The notes below the pieces were generated by a model, which saw nothing but the letters and a program-made list of their open reading frames with translations, was not told the origin of the DNA and made no database searches. The position numbers and the translations under genes are program-made. A DNA stretch of 64,000 nt from assembly GCF_001625695.1 (NCBI RefSeq), contig NZ_AUXY01000061.1:1-64000 (forward strand), read 5' to 3'. This document shows, one piece after another, positions 45,780 through 53,561 of this stretch. Within the stretch, counting starts at the first letter, position 1; each line of letters starts with the position of its first letter. This DNA is from Pseudoalteromonas luteoviolacea H33-S (GTDB lineage Bacteria > Pseudomonadota > Gammaproteobacteria > Enterobacterales > Alteromonadaceae).

Positions 45780-47126
45780 ATGAATTCCCAGTATGTAGTT
45801 GCTAAGTTTGGTGGTACCAGTGTTGCCGACTTCACAGCGATGCATCGTTGCGCGCAAATCATAAATGATGACCCAAATGTTCGAGTAGTCGTAGTGAGTG
45901 CCAGTGCAGGCGTAACTAATCACTTAGTTGAATTGGTGCAACAAAAAGCAGATGAAACTCAGCGACAATCACTCGTTGATGCTGTGATGCAAATTCAGCA
46001 ACGTATATTGGAGCACGTAACGCTCGATGCGGATTTGCAGTCTGGTTTTGATGACACATATAAAGAGTTTAAAGAGATAGCGCTTCTGCCTGCATTAAGC
46101 ACACAGCAATGCGATGAAGTATTGAGTTTTGGTGAGCGCTTTTCATCATTTATCTTTACTCAAGTGCTGAGAACCTTAGGTGTCAGCTCGGTTCGCTTTG
46201 ATGTAAGAGAGGTATTGAAAACAGATAGTAATTTCTCTAAAGCGACGCCCGATGTTTTGGCAACAGCGATTGCTGCCTCAGAACACTTGCAGCCACTGCT
46301 TGAGGAGCAGGTAGTCGTCACACAAGGTTTCATCGGCAGCGATAAATATGGGCAAACGACGACACTTGGTCGCGGTGGATCTGATTACAGTGCTGCGCTT
46401 ATTGCAGAAGCAATCAATGCACAAAGTGTACATATATGGACTGATGTAGTTGGCATATTTAGTACAGATCCTAGGTTATGCAGTAAAGCAAAACCAATTG
46501 CTAGGTTAAGCTTTGACGAAGCTGCTGAAATGGCGACTTTCGGTGCAAAAGTGTTGCACCCAGCAACGATTCTACCTGCAAGCCGTAAAGGTATTTCGGT
46601 ATTTGTGGGTTCGAGTAAAGCACCAGAGCAGGGTGGAACTTGGATTGAAAAAGAAACACAATCCCAATCTGGCATAAGAGCTGTTACACAGCGCAAAAAT
46701 CAAATTTTATTGACCTTGAAGAGCCCTGAAATGTTGTTAGCTAGTGGCTTTTTGGCAAAAATATTCACCATACTCAGTAATTATAATATCTCTGTTGACC
46801 TTGTCACAACTTCTGAAATCAGTGTTGCCCTCACTTTGGACAATGCGCCAAATGCTTCTCGACCTGAGCTTGAACAAGCATGCCTTGATGAATTGGGCGA
46901 ATTTTGTCATGTGTCAGTTGAAAACAACCTAACGCTTGTTGCCATGATTGGTTCTGAGATTCAGTTAAAAGGTGGAGATGACTGCTTGGTTGATGTGTTA
47001 TCTGAGTTTGATATTCGTTTAATTTGCCATGGTGCAAGTCGACATAACCTGTGCTTTTTAGTAGAGCAATCAAGTTCTGATGCGGTTGTACAGGCAATTC
47101 ATCAGAAGTTGCTCGAAGCAGCTTAA
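45780..47126 (+). CDS. lysC: Lysine-sensitive aspartokinase III
   Basis: A 448-residue aspartate kinase, the first step of the lysine, threonine and methionine pathway. The kinase domain opens with VVAKFGGTSVADF and includes VVVSASAGVTNHLV, LSFGERFSS and TLGRGGSDYSAAL; two C-terminal ACT domains (about 310-448) provide lysine feedback. The length equals E. coli LysC (449). The ATG at 45780 follows AAGGAGATAA and agrees with the family N terminus, so a frame extending upstream to 45705 is not translated. The lysine riboswitch in the leader supports the isozyme assignment: synthesis is lowered by lysine as well as activity. Confidence 0.97.
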   Translation: MNSQYVVAKFGGTSVADFTAMHRCAQIINDDPNVRVVVVSASAGVTNHLVELVQQKADETQRQSLVDAVMQIQQRILEHVTLDADLQSGFDDTYKEFKEIALLPALSTQQCDEVLSFGERFSSFIFTQVLRTLGVSSVRFDVREVLKTDSNFSKATPDVLATAIAASEHLQPLLEEQVVVTQGFIGSDKYGQTTTLGRGGSDYSAALIAEAINAQSVHIWTDVVGIFSTDPRLCSKAKPIARLSFDEAAEMATFGAKVLHPATILPASRKGISVFVGSSKAPEQGGTWIEKETQSQSGIRAVTQRKNQILLTLKSPEMLLASGFLAKIFTILSNYNISVDLVTTSEISVALTLDNAPNASRPELEQACLDELGEFCHVSVENNLTLVAMIGSEIQLKGGDDCLVDVLSEFDIRLICHGASRHNLCFLVEQSSSDAVVQAIHQKLLEAA

Positions 47127-47285
47127 TCATTTTACGATTGCAGGGGCTAGTTATATTCTCTATGTCCCTTCGGAACTCTTCCTAAGAAGAAATAATTCTA
47201 TAACAAAAATTAATGATAAAGTTGCAATAAAAGGCGTATGGTGACAAGCTTAGATAAGAGGAGAATAAAACACTAAGGGTTACTT

Positions 47286-47816
47286 ATGCAGTATCAAGAT
47301 ATCTATGAATTTTGGTTTGTGACTTGCTCTGAGCAAGACTGGTGGCAGAAATCAACGACATTTGATCAAAAAGTGAAAAGCCAATTTTCAATCCTCCATA
47401 AGATGGCACATAGCGGAGAGCTTGAAAAGTGGCGTGAAACACCTGTTGGCTCTTTGTGCGAGATAATTGTGTTAGATCAGTTCCCAAGAAATATGTACCG
47501 AGATACACCGCAAGCCTTTGCAAGTGACGCGCTAGCACTAAGCCTATCACAGCAAGCGATTGAAAAAGGGTTTGATAAAGCATTAAATGATACTGAGGTT
47601 GGTTTTTTATACATGCCGTTTATGCATAGCGAAAGTGCCGTGATCCATCGTCAGGCAGAGGTGCTGTTCAGAGACTTACCTGGATATGAATTCGAGTTAG
47701 CACATAAAAAGATCATCGATCGCTTTGGTCGTTACCCTCATAGAAATGACATTCTGGGCCGCGTATCAACAGATGAAGAGCTAGAATTTTTGCAACAGCC
47801 AGGCTCAAGCTTTTAA
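47286..47816 (+). CDS. DUF924 family protein
   Basis: A 176-residue soluble protein of the DUF924 family, recognised by the start DIYEFWF, WWQKSTTFDQKVKSQF, the central IIVLDQFPRNMYRDTPQAFASD, and FLYMPFMHSESAVIHRQ near 115-131. The helical fold is related to TPR-like proteins and the conserved motifs suggest a binding or catalytic site, but no function has been proved. The ATG follows TAAGGGTTACTT. It is preceded by a 159-base gap in which I see no clear element and is probably monocistronic. Confidence 0.9.
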   Translation: MQYQDIYEFWFVTCSEQDWWQKSTTFDQKVKSQFSILHKMAHSGELEKWRETPVGSLCEIIVLDQFPRNMYRDTPQAFASDALALSLSQQAIEKGFDKALNDTEVGFLYMPFMHSESAVIHRQAEVLFRDLPGYEFELAHKKIIDRFGRYPHRNDILGRVSTDEELEFLQQPGSSF

Positions 47817-47895
47817 CTGTTGCTATTAATTCATCAATAAACCGTATAAGTTCCTGTAAGAGGGTTCTTGTACTCGCATTTTTCGCTCGAAAAGG

Positions 47896-47901
47896 TATAA
47901 T
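47896..47901 (+). promoter_or_regulatory. Candidate -10 box of the SNF-family transporter gene
   Basis: A perfect TATAAT lies 37 bases before the ATG at 47938. No good -35 box stands at 17 bases, so the promoter is plausible but not certain. Confidence 0.35.
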
Positions 47902-47937
47902 CGCTGGCCAAAACAATAATTATATTTGTGTTCAATT

Positions 47938-49263
47938 ATGGCTCAGGTACGTGATGGTTTTCAAAGCCGACTTGGTTTTGTTCTAGCGGCGGCAGGTGCT
48001 GCTGTTGGTTTAGGTAATATTTGGGGTTTTCCTACGCAAGCTGCTAATCATGGCGGTGGTGCTTTTTTACTCGCATATTTTATCGTTATCTTTTTGTTGG
48101 CTTTACCAGCTTTGTACACTGAGCTTTACCTCGGTCATCAAGCGCAAGCTAATCCAGTAAAAGCATTAAAGCAAGCGTGGCAAGAAAAACAGCCGAGTGT
48201 CGGGGCTGCTGCCGGTTATATTGGTTTGGCTGGCGCGATTGTGATGCTGAGTTTCTATTCAATAGTGGCCGGGTGGATGCTCGCCCATTCCATTGAGCCC
48301 GTTACATCCTTATTAGGTATGGATGCTGCGAGTCAGTTTCTGACAGGGGACTCTACACATAGAAACTTTATCTTCACGCCTTTGATGTTGCTGCTAACAG
48401 CCGCAATTATTTTGAAAGGGGTGAAGTCAGGTATTGAGACATGGTCACGTCGCTTAATGCCACTTTTATTGTTATTACTATGCTGTTTGATAGCTTACAT
48501 GGCAACACTTGAAGGTGCATCAGACGGATTCAGGGCATACTTAGTTCCTGACTTTAGTAAAATTACAGACCCAGATTTGATTATTGCAGCAATGGGCCAA
48601 GCGTTCTTCTCTTTATCGCTCGGTGTTGGCTGTATGATGATTTACGGCTCATATTTAAAACCAAATGAAAACCTACCAAAACTGACTTTCAGCGTTGCTA
48701 TGCTAGATACTGGAGTGGCATTTTTAGCTGGTTTGTTGATTATTCCTGCTATTTTTGTTGCGCAGCAAAATGGCGTAGAAGTGTTTCAAGATGGCAAGCT
48801 CGCTGGGGAAGGGCGACTCATTTTTGCAATTCTACCTGAACTTTTCTCGAGCATGGGACAAATTGGTATTTGGGTTGGCTTAACATTCTTTGTATTAATG
48901 TCAATTGCTTCTCTTACTTCAACGATTTCATCCACAGAAATCCCGGTGTCTTTCTTAGTTGAAAATCACGGCATGGAGCGAAAAAGTGCAACTTGGGTAG
49001 TGACGCTGGTGATACTGGTGTGTTCTAGTCTCATTATAATGAACTTTGATTGGCTGTTTGGCTTGGTTATCTCAGTATTTACTCGCTATCAGTTACCGCT
49101 AATGGGATTATTCTATTTTGTTACTGTAGGCTGGATGTGGAAACGTGGAAATAAGCTGATTGAGAACGCCTCAGGTATGCATTATTGGTTTGCGCAATAC
49201 TTACGTTTTATCTGTCCAATTTTAATGACAGCTGTATTCGTAAATGTTGTGGTAAATAAATAA
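47938..49263 (+). CDS. Na+-dependent transporter, SNF (NSS) family
   Basis: A 441-residue inner-membrane symporter of the neurotransmitter:sodium symporter family. It probably imports an amino acid or a related amine with Na+. The hallmark of helix 1, AAAGAAVGLGNIWGFPTQAANHGGGAF, contains the Na+-binding positions, and about 11-12 membrane segments follow. Tyr and Gly patterns in YLGHQAQANPVKA are like LeuT-type bacterial members. The start is the ATG at 47938 (MAQVRDGFQSRLGF) rather than a TTG 12 bases upstream, because it fits the family N terminus. The substrate is not evident from sequence. Confidence 0.94.
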   Translation: MAQVRDGFQSRLGFVLAAAGAAVGLGNIWGFPTQAANHGGGAFLLAYFIVIFLLALPALYTELYLGHQAQANPVKALKQAWQEKQPSVGAAAGYIGLAGAIVMLSFYSIVAGWMLAHSIEPVTSLLGMDAASQFLTGDSTHRNFIFTPLMLLLTAAIILKGVKSGIETWSRRLMPLLLLLLCCLIAYMATLEGASDGFRAYLVPDFSKITDPDLIIAAMGQAFFSLSLGVGCMMIYGSYLKPNENLPKLTFSVAMLDTGVAFLAGLLIIPAIFVAQQNGVEVFQDGKLAGEGRLIFAILPELFSSMGQIGIWVGLTFFVLMSIASLTSTISSTEIPVSFLVENHGMERKSATWVVTLVILVCSSLIIMNFDWLFGLVISVFTRYQLPLMGLFYFVTVGWMWKRGNKLIENASGMHYWFAQYLRFICPILMTAVFVNVVVNK

Positions 49264-49278
49264 ACTGGTTTTAAAAGA

Positions 49279-49308
49279 AAAAGCGCAGCTCGGCTGCGCT
49301 TTTTTTTT
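49279..49308. terminator. Bidirectional terminator between SNF transporter and ldhA-like genes
   Basis: AAGCGCAGC pairs with GCTGCGCTT around TCG, with A-run and T-run on either side. It serves both converging genes. Confidence 0.94.
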
Positions 49309-49316
49309 GCCCTGTT

Positions 49317-50294
49317 TTAGACAATGTTTGGTGTATGGGTTTTATTTTTGAGTGCGTATAAGTTTTTAACTGTTGTTAAGGCAATTTCGGTTAGCGCTTC
49401 TTGAGTAAAAAAGCCTTGATGGCCGGTGATTAAGACGTTAGGAAACCCACTAAGTCTGACAAAAGTATCATCTTGAATGATTTCTTCACTCCGGTCTTTG
49501 AAAAAAAGCTCTGACTCTTGTTCGTACACATCAAGACCTAAATAACCAATCTTTTTTGATTTAAGTGCTGTGATACAGGCTTGTGTGTCAATCAATGCAC
49601 CGCGACTGGTATTGATGAGCATTACACCGGGTTTCATTTTACCAAAGGCTATTTCATCGATTAAATGATGTGTAGCTTCAGTTAATGGGCAGTGTAGTGA
49701 AATGATATCGCTTTGTTCTAACAACATATCTAACGAGACTTGTGTGTATGAGCCTTCACCGATATTTGGATCATACACAAGCGTGTGTGCACCAAAGCCA
49801 TTTAAAATTGAGACGAGTGATTGACCTATTTTGCCGCAGCCAATGAGTCCAACCGTTTTATTATGGATGTTAAACCCTAATAAGCCATTAAGATCAAAGT
49901 TTTCCTCTCGTACGCGGTTATAGGCTTTGTGGGTTTTTCTCGCCAGTGTCAAGATAAGTGCCATGCAGTGTTCCGCGACGGCTTCCGGGCTATATGAGGG
50001 GACTCTTACAACCTGTATGCCAAGTGCATGTGCCGCCTCGATATCAACGTTGTTGTAGCCTGCACACCTTAAAGCAACAAACTTGATACCAAGCTCGGCT
50101 AAATCACCTAGCACGCAGGCATTGAGATCATCATTAACGAATACACAAACAGCATCATACCCAGATGCCAAAAAAACGGTTGCGCGCGTCAAACTGTGTT
50201 CGATGTGCTCTATCTCTATGCCATTGAACTTTGAGATAGCATCTGAAAAAAAAGCGTGTTCATACTTTTGCGAACTGAAAAGTGCTACTTTCAT
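49317..50294 (-). CDS. ldhA: 2-hydroxyacid dehydrogenase, D-lactate dehydrogenase type
   Basis: A 325-residue NAD-dependent D-2-hydroxyacid dehydrogenase resembling fermentative D-lactate dehydrogenase LdhA (E. coli 329 residues). The NAD motif VGLIGCGKIGQSL, the substrate Arg region LINTSRGALIDT and the catalytic His in ITGHQGFFTQEAL are all present. The start is the ATG at 50294 (MKVALFSSQKYEHAFF), matching the family. Its 5' end overlaps the end of the upstream gpx gene by 35 bases, so translation is likely coupled. Oxidation of other 2-hydroxyacids is possible. Confidence 0.92.
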   Translation of the reverse strand: MKVALFSSQKYEHAFFSDAISKFNGIEIEHIEHSLTRATVFLASGYDAVCVFVNDDLNACVLGDLAELGIKFVALRCAGYNNVDIEAAHALGIQVVRVPSYSPEAVAEHCMALILTLARKTHKAYNRVREENFDLNGLLGFNIHNKTVGLIGCGKIGQSLVSILNGFGAHTLVYDPNIGEGSYTQVSLDMLLEQSDIISLHCPLTEATHHLIDEIAFGKMKPGVMLINTSRGALIDTQACITALKSKKIGYLGLDVYEQESELFFKDRSEEIIQDDTFVRLSGFPNVLITGHQGFFTQEALTEIALTTVKNLYALKNKTHTPNIV

Positions 50295-50775
50295 CTTGTA
50301 ACTGACCCTCAATGATTTGCTTCAAGGACTCTGGCTTGGTGCGAGGTGCATAGCGTGATAATAGCTCACCATCTGTACCAATTAAAAACTTTGTGTAGTT
50401 CCACTTTATCGCACGATTTTGCGCAATACCACGAGTATGTGACTTAAGGTAATTAAATAGTGGATGGGCATCAGGTCCATTGACTAAGGTTTTTTCAGCA
50501 ATGTTAAAGCTTAAGTTAAAGTGTGATTGATAAAACTCTTTAAGCATTTCATTCTCTAACGGTTCATTCTTGCCGAATTGATTACATGGGAATGCGATGA
50601 TCTCTAGCCCTTTTTTGTTATATTTACGATACATTTTTTCAAGGGCAGTTAGCTGTGGTGTAAAGCTGCATTTGCTGGCGATGTTGACTAAAATAACAGG
50701 CCTGCCTTTTAACGACTTTAACGAAAGCGTTTCACCTGTGAGTAATTTGACACTGTATCTGTAAATATTTTCCAT
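50260..50775 (-). CDS. Glutathione peroxidase family thiol peroxidase
   Basis: A 171-residue protein of the glutathione peroxidase family (BtuE-like). The peroxidatic C36 in ASKCSFTPQ, the glutamine in AFPCNQFGKNEP (Q66) and W125/N126 in KWNYTKFLI form the expected active site. The second cysteine used by thioredoxin-dependent members, normally in the helix after this motif, is not seen (FYQSHFNLSF), so the reductant may differ. The ATG at 50775 is clear. The last 35 bases overlap the ldhA-like gene, so the two form one transcript. Confidence 0.9.
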   Translation of the reverse strand: MENIYRYSVKLLTGETLSLKSLKGRPVILVNIASKCSFTPQLTALEKMYRKYNKKGLEIIAFPCNQFGKNEPLENEMLKEFYQSHFNLSFNIAEKTLVNGPDAHPLFNYLKSHTRGIAQNRAIKWNYTKFLIGTDGELLSRYAPRTKPESLKQIIEGQLQDESSTFQFAKV

Positions 50776-50985
50776 GCTGCAAGGTTCCGTGCATATAACA
50801 AGTTCTATTAATGATCTTCATGTGGAGTTTGTATATGTTCCACAGACTGCTTTTGAGGTGAAATCCCCTCCATTGTTCAAGCATAGCAGTCATTTTGGTC
50901 AATTTTATGTCAAGTTGGTTTAAATTTAACGCAATGTACACATTTGGGTAGAAGTGTGGAGAAAGGTGTTGATAGAGCAAAGAAG

Positions 50986-51005
50986 GGTGTCACGAGTGTG
51001 ACACC
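50986..51005 (-). terminator. Perfect 8-bp hairpin after the GarR-like gene
   Basis: GGTGTCAC pairs with GTGACACC around GAGT, 11 bases after the end of the minus-strand reductase gene. The T-run is weak (CTTCTTT on the minus strand), so termination may be partial. Confidence 0.65.
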
Positions 51006-51016
51006 GAAAACCTTGA

Positions 51017-51892
51017 TTAAACTAGGCGCTTGAGCAAACTCGAAGTGTCCCAGCGGTTGCCTCCCATTTTTTGCACATCAGCGTAAAATTGATCAACCAA
51101 TGCAGTTAGGGGCAGGGTAGAGCCGTTCTTTTTGGCTTCATCAAGGGCGATAGACAAGTCTTTGCGCATCCAATCAACGGCAAAACCATGCTCATAGTGA
51201 TCGTCCAACATGCTTTTATGGCGGTTTTCCATCTGCCAACTACCTGCTGCGCCTTTAGAAATTACTTCAACGACTGCTTCGCAATCGATATTTGCATTTT
51301 GACCAAACTGGAGTGCTTCTGCGAGGCCCTGAACAACGCCTGCAATACAAATTTGGTTCATCATTTTGGCTATCTGACCAGATCCGACAGTGCCAAGTAA
51401 TTTGGAAAAACGTGCGTAAGCAGCCATTACAGGCTCAATATGTGTGTAAGTATCGAGGTCGCCACCACACATGATGGTTAGTTGGCCGTTTACCGCACCA
51501 GCTTCACCGCCAGAAACAGGTGCGTCAATAAAGCCAATATGCTTATTATGACAAACAGAATTTAATTCTCTTGCGACATCAGCTGAGGCTGTTGTATGGT
51601 CAACTAAATAGGTATGCGCTTTCATGCTTTGCAGTACACCGTTACTACCAGTGGTCACCTCACGCAGGTCATCGTCATTTCCGACACAAATAAAAACAAT
51701 ATCTGCGTCTGCTGCAGCGAGTGCAGGCGTTAAGGCTAGTTGTCCTGAATAGGTTTCTACCCATGACTCTGCTTTGCTGGTGGTTCTGTTATAAACAGTG
51801 ACATTGTGTCCCTGTTCAGCTAGATGTCCAGCCATTGGAAAACCCATTACACCTAGGCCGATAAAAGCAACATTTTTTTTATTTGAAGTCAT
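51017..51892 (-). CDS. NAD(P)-dependent oxidoreductase, 3-hydroxyisobutyrate/tartronate semialdehyde reductase family
   Basis: A 291-residue beta-hydroxyacid dehydrogenase. The nucleotide motif FIGLGVMGFPMAGHLAEQGH is at the N terminus. FIDAPVSGGEAGAVNGQLTIMCGG is the substrate-binding block, and the catalytic lysine lies in GQIAKMMNQICIAG. The C-terminal helical domain completes the family. The exact substrate (3-hydroxyisobutyrate, 2-hydroxy-3-oxopropionate or a succinic-semialdehyde type) cannot be chosen from sequence. It is flanked by non-catabolic genes, so context gives no help, and it is probably monocistronic. Confidence 0.9.
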   Translation of the reverse strand: MTSNKKNVAFIGLGVMGFPMAGHLAEQGHNVTVYNRTTSKAESWVETYSGQLALTPALAAADADIVFICVGNDDDLREVTTGSNGVLQSMKAHTYLVDHTTASADVARELNSVCHNKHIGFIDAPVSGGEAGAVNGQLTIMCGGDLDTYTHIEPVMAAYARFSKLLGTVGSGQIAKMMNQICIAGVVQGLAEALQFGQNANIDCEAVVEVISKGAAGSWQMENRHKSMLDDHYEHGFAVDWMRKDLSIALDEAKKNGSTLPLTALVDQFYADVQKMGGNRWDTSSLLKRLV

Positions 51893-52003
51893 AATTTACA
51901 ATCCAGTTGTGTCGTTTGACTCGATTGTAACTGAAGTAGAAGTGTTATGGATGAATATTTTGCATGAAGGTGTGAATTAAGCGCGCTTGTCATTTGAATG
52001 GAT

Positions 52004-52041
52004 AGTGTAGAGTAGTGCTGTAAATCATTCTACTCTACACT
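52004..52041. repeat. Perfect 12-bp inverted repeat after the DAACS transporter gene
   Basis: AGTGTAGAGTAG (52004-52015) and CTACTCTACACT (52030-52041) are exact complements with a 14-base loop, 9 bases after the end of the minus-strand symporter gene. No T-run is present on either side. It may be an intrinsic mRNA 3' end, a protective stem or a protein-binding dyad. Confidence 0.6.
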
Positions 52042-52049
52042 GACTTGGA

Positions 52050-53384
52050 TTATGCTTTAGAAGTACTTAAGTTTTCTTCAAGTTCCTTGGCTGCATTTGG
52101 GTCGTTGAAAACAGATTGGTCCAATTCACCTTCAGATTTTGCAACTACACAAGTTACCATACAGTCACCAGTTACATTCACAGCTGTGCGCGTCATATCT
52201 AGTAATCTGTCTACACCCATGATGATCGCTATGCCTTCAACAGGCAAGCCTACTTGATTTAGTACCATCGCCAGCATGATCAAACCAACACCTGGAACAC
52301 CCGCTGTACCAACGGACGCTAACGTCGCTGTTAAAATAACCATTAGGTAGTCGCTCAAAGTTAAGTCAACGGCAAATACTTGTGCAATAAATACGGTTGC
52401 AACGCCTTGCATAATGGCTGTGCCATCCATATTAATAGTAGCGCCTAGCGGGACAGTGAAAGACGCAACAGTGTTATTTGCACCGAGCTTTTTAGTCGCT
52501 GTTTCTAGCGTTACAGGCATAGTTGCACTAGAGCTTGAAGTACTGAACGCGAACATACACGCATCTTTCATTTTCTTTAGGAAGGTAACAGGGTTTAAGC
52601 CGGTAAGCGTTTTAAGTAAAATCGTGTAGTTGACCAGTGCATGGAAGAATAGGGCTGCAACCACAACTAGGAAGTATTTACCGAGTTCAACAATTAAGCC
52701 CATCTGGATATCAGTAAATAGTTTCGCCATCAAACAAAATACACCATATGGCGCTAAATTCATCAGTAAGGTAACAAGTTTAAGGATCACTGTGTTTAGA
52801 TCATCAAATACAGCTGCAACGCGTTTACCTGGCTCGCCACTGAGCGCCATTGCAATACCAAACAGTAATGCAAAAACGATGACCTGCAGCATATTGCCGT
52901 TTGCCATTGCATCTATTGGGTTAGTCGGAAACATACCGATAATGACTTGAGCAAGCGTTGGGGCTTCTTTTGCATCAAAACTGCTTGTGGTTGGCATATC
53001 TATGCCTGCACCCGGACTTACAAGTAACGCCAGAGAAATCGCAACAGTGATAGCGATAGCCGTCGTCGTCAAATATAGCAGTATTGATTTTCCGCCCAAA
53101 CGCCCTAGCTTTTTGGGGTCGCTTAGACTACAGGTGCCGCACACTAGAGATATGAAGACTAGCGGCACCACCAGCATTTTTAAACTGGCAATGAATATTT
53201 GCCCACCAACATGGAATAAACCATCGACGAAAAACCCTCTTACAGGAAATTCTGCAAACCCTAATGGGATTAAAAACTCTGGCTCACCTGCAAGGATTTG
53301 CTGCAGAATTACACCGACACCAATACCCGCGATCATGGCAATCATGATGCGTGTTGTCAGGCTAAATTTATTATTATCAGTCAT
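52050..53384 (-). CDS. Dicarboxylate/amino acid:cation symporter (DAACS/GltP family)
   Basis: A 444-residue inner-membrane symporter for glutamate, aspartate or C4-dicarboxylates, driven by Na+ or H+. The serine-rich hairpin motif FAFSTSSSSATMPVTLE and the substrate region GATINMDGTAIMQGVATVFIA are strongly conserved, with AGVPGVGLIMLAMVL and DRLLDMTRTAVNVTGD at the C terminus. The pattern is closest to bacterial Na+-coupled glutamate carriers. It is transcribed alone from the 177-base region shared with the divergent Ig-repeat lipoprotein gene. Confidence 0.95.
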   Translation of the reverse strand: MTDNNKFSLTTRIMIAMIAGIGVGVILQQILAGEPEFLIPLGFAEFPVRGFFVDGLFHVGGQIFIASLKMLVVPLVFISLVCGTCSLSDPKKLGRLGGKSILLYLTTTAIAITVAISLALLVSPGAGIDMPTTSSFDAKEAPTLAQVIIGMFPTNPIDAMANGNMLQVIVFALLFGIAMALSGEPGKRVAAVFDDLNTVILKLVTLLMNLAPYGVFCLMAKLFTDIQMGLIVELGKYFLVVVAALFFHALVNYTILLKTLTGLNPVTFLKKMKDACMFAFSTSSSSATMPVTLETATKKLGANNTVASFTVPLGATINMDGTAIMQGVATVFIAQVFAVDLTLSDYLMVILTATLASVGTAGVPGVGLIMLAMVLNQVGLPVEGIAIIMGVDRLLDMTRTAVNVTGDCMVTCVVAKSEGELDQSVFNDPNAAKELEENLSTSKA

Positions 53385-53561
53385 TGTTTTGGAGACGCCC
53401 TAAAACTTCTTGTTGTTAAAATGGTTATAGCCTAACAGGATGGTGCAAAATGAACAAAAAAAATTGCTAGGTACTACGAAAAAATTGTGATTTTTTGTCT
53501 GGTTTTGAGTTAACATTGTGCAAATAACTCTAATTTAAAATTGTGCGAGGGAGAACTGCGG

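Noticed and set aside
50732..50980. 82-residue minus-strand reading frame upstream of gpx
   Set aside because: It overlaps the gpx start in another frame and shows no family resemblance or start signal.
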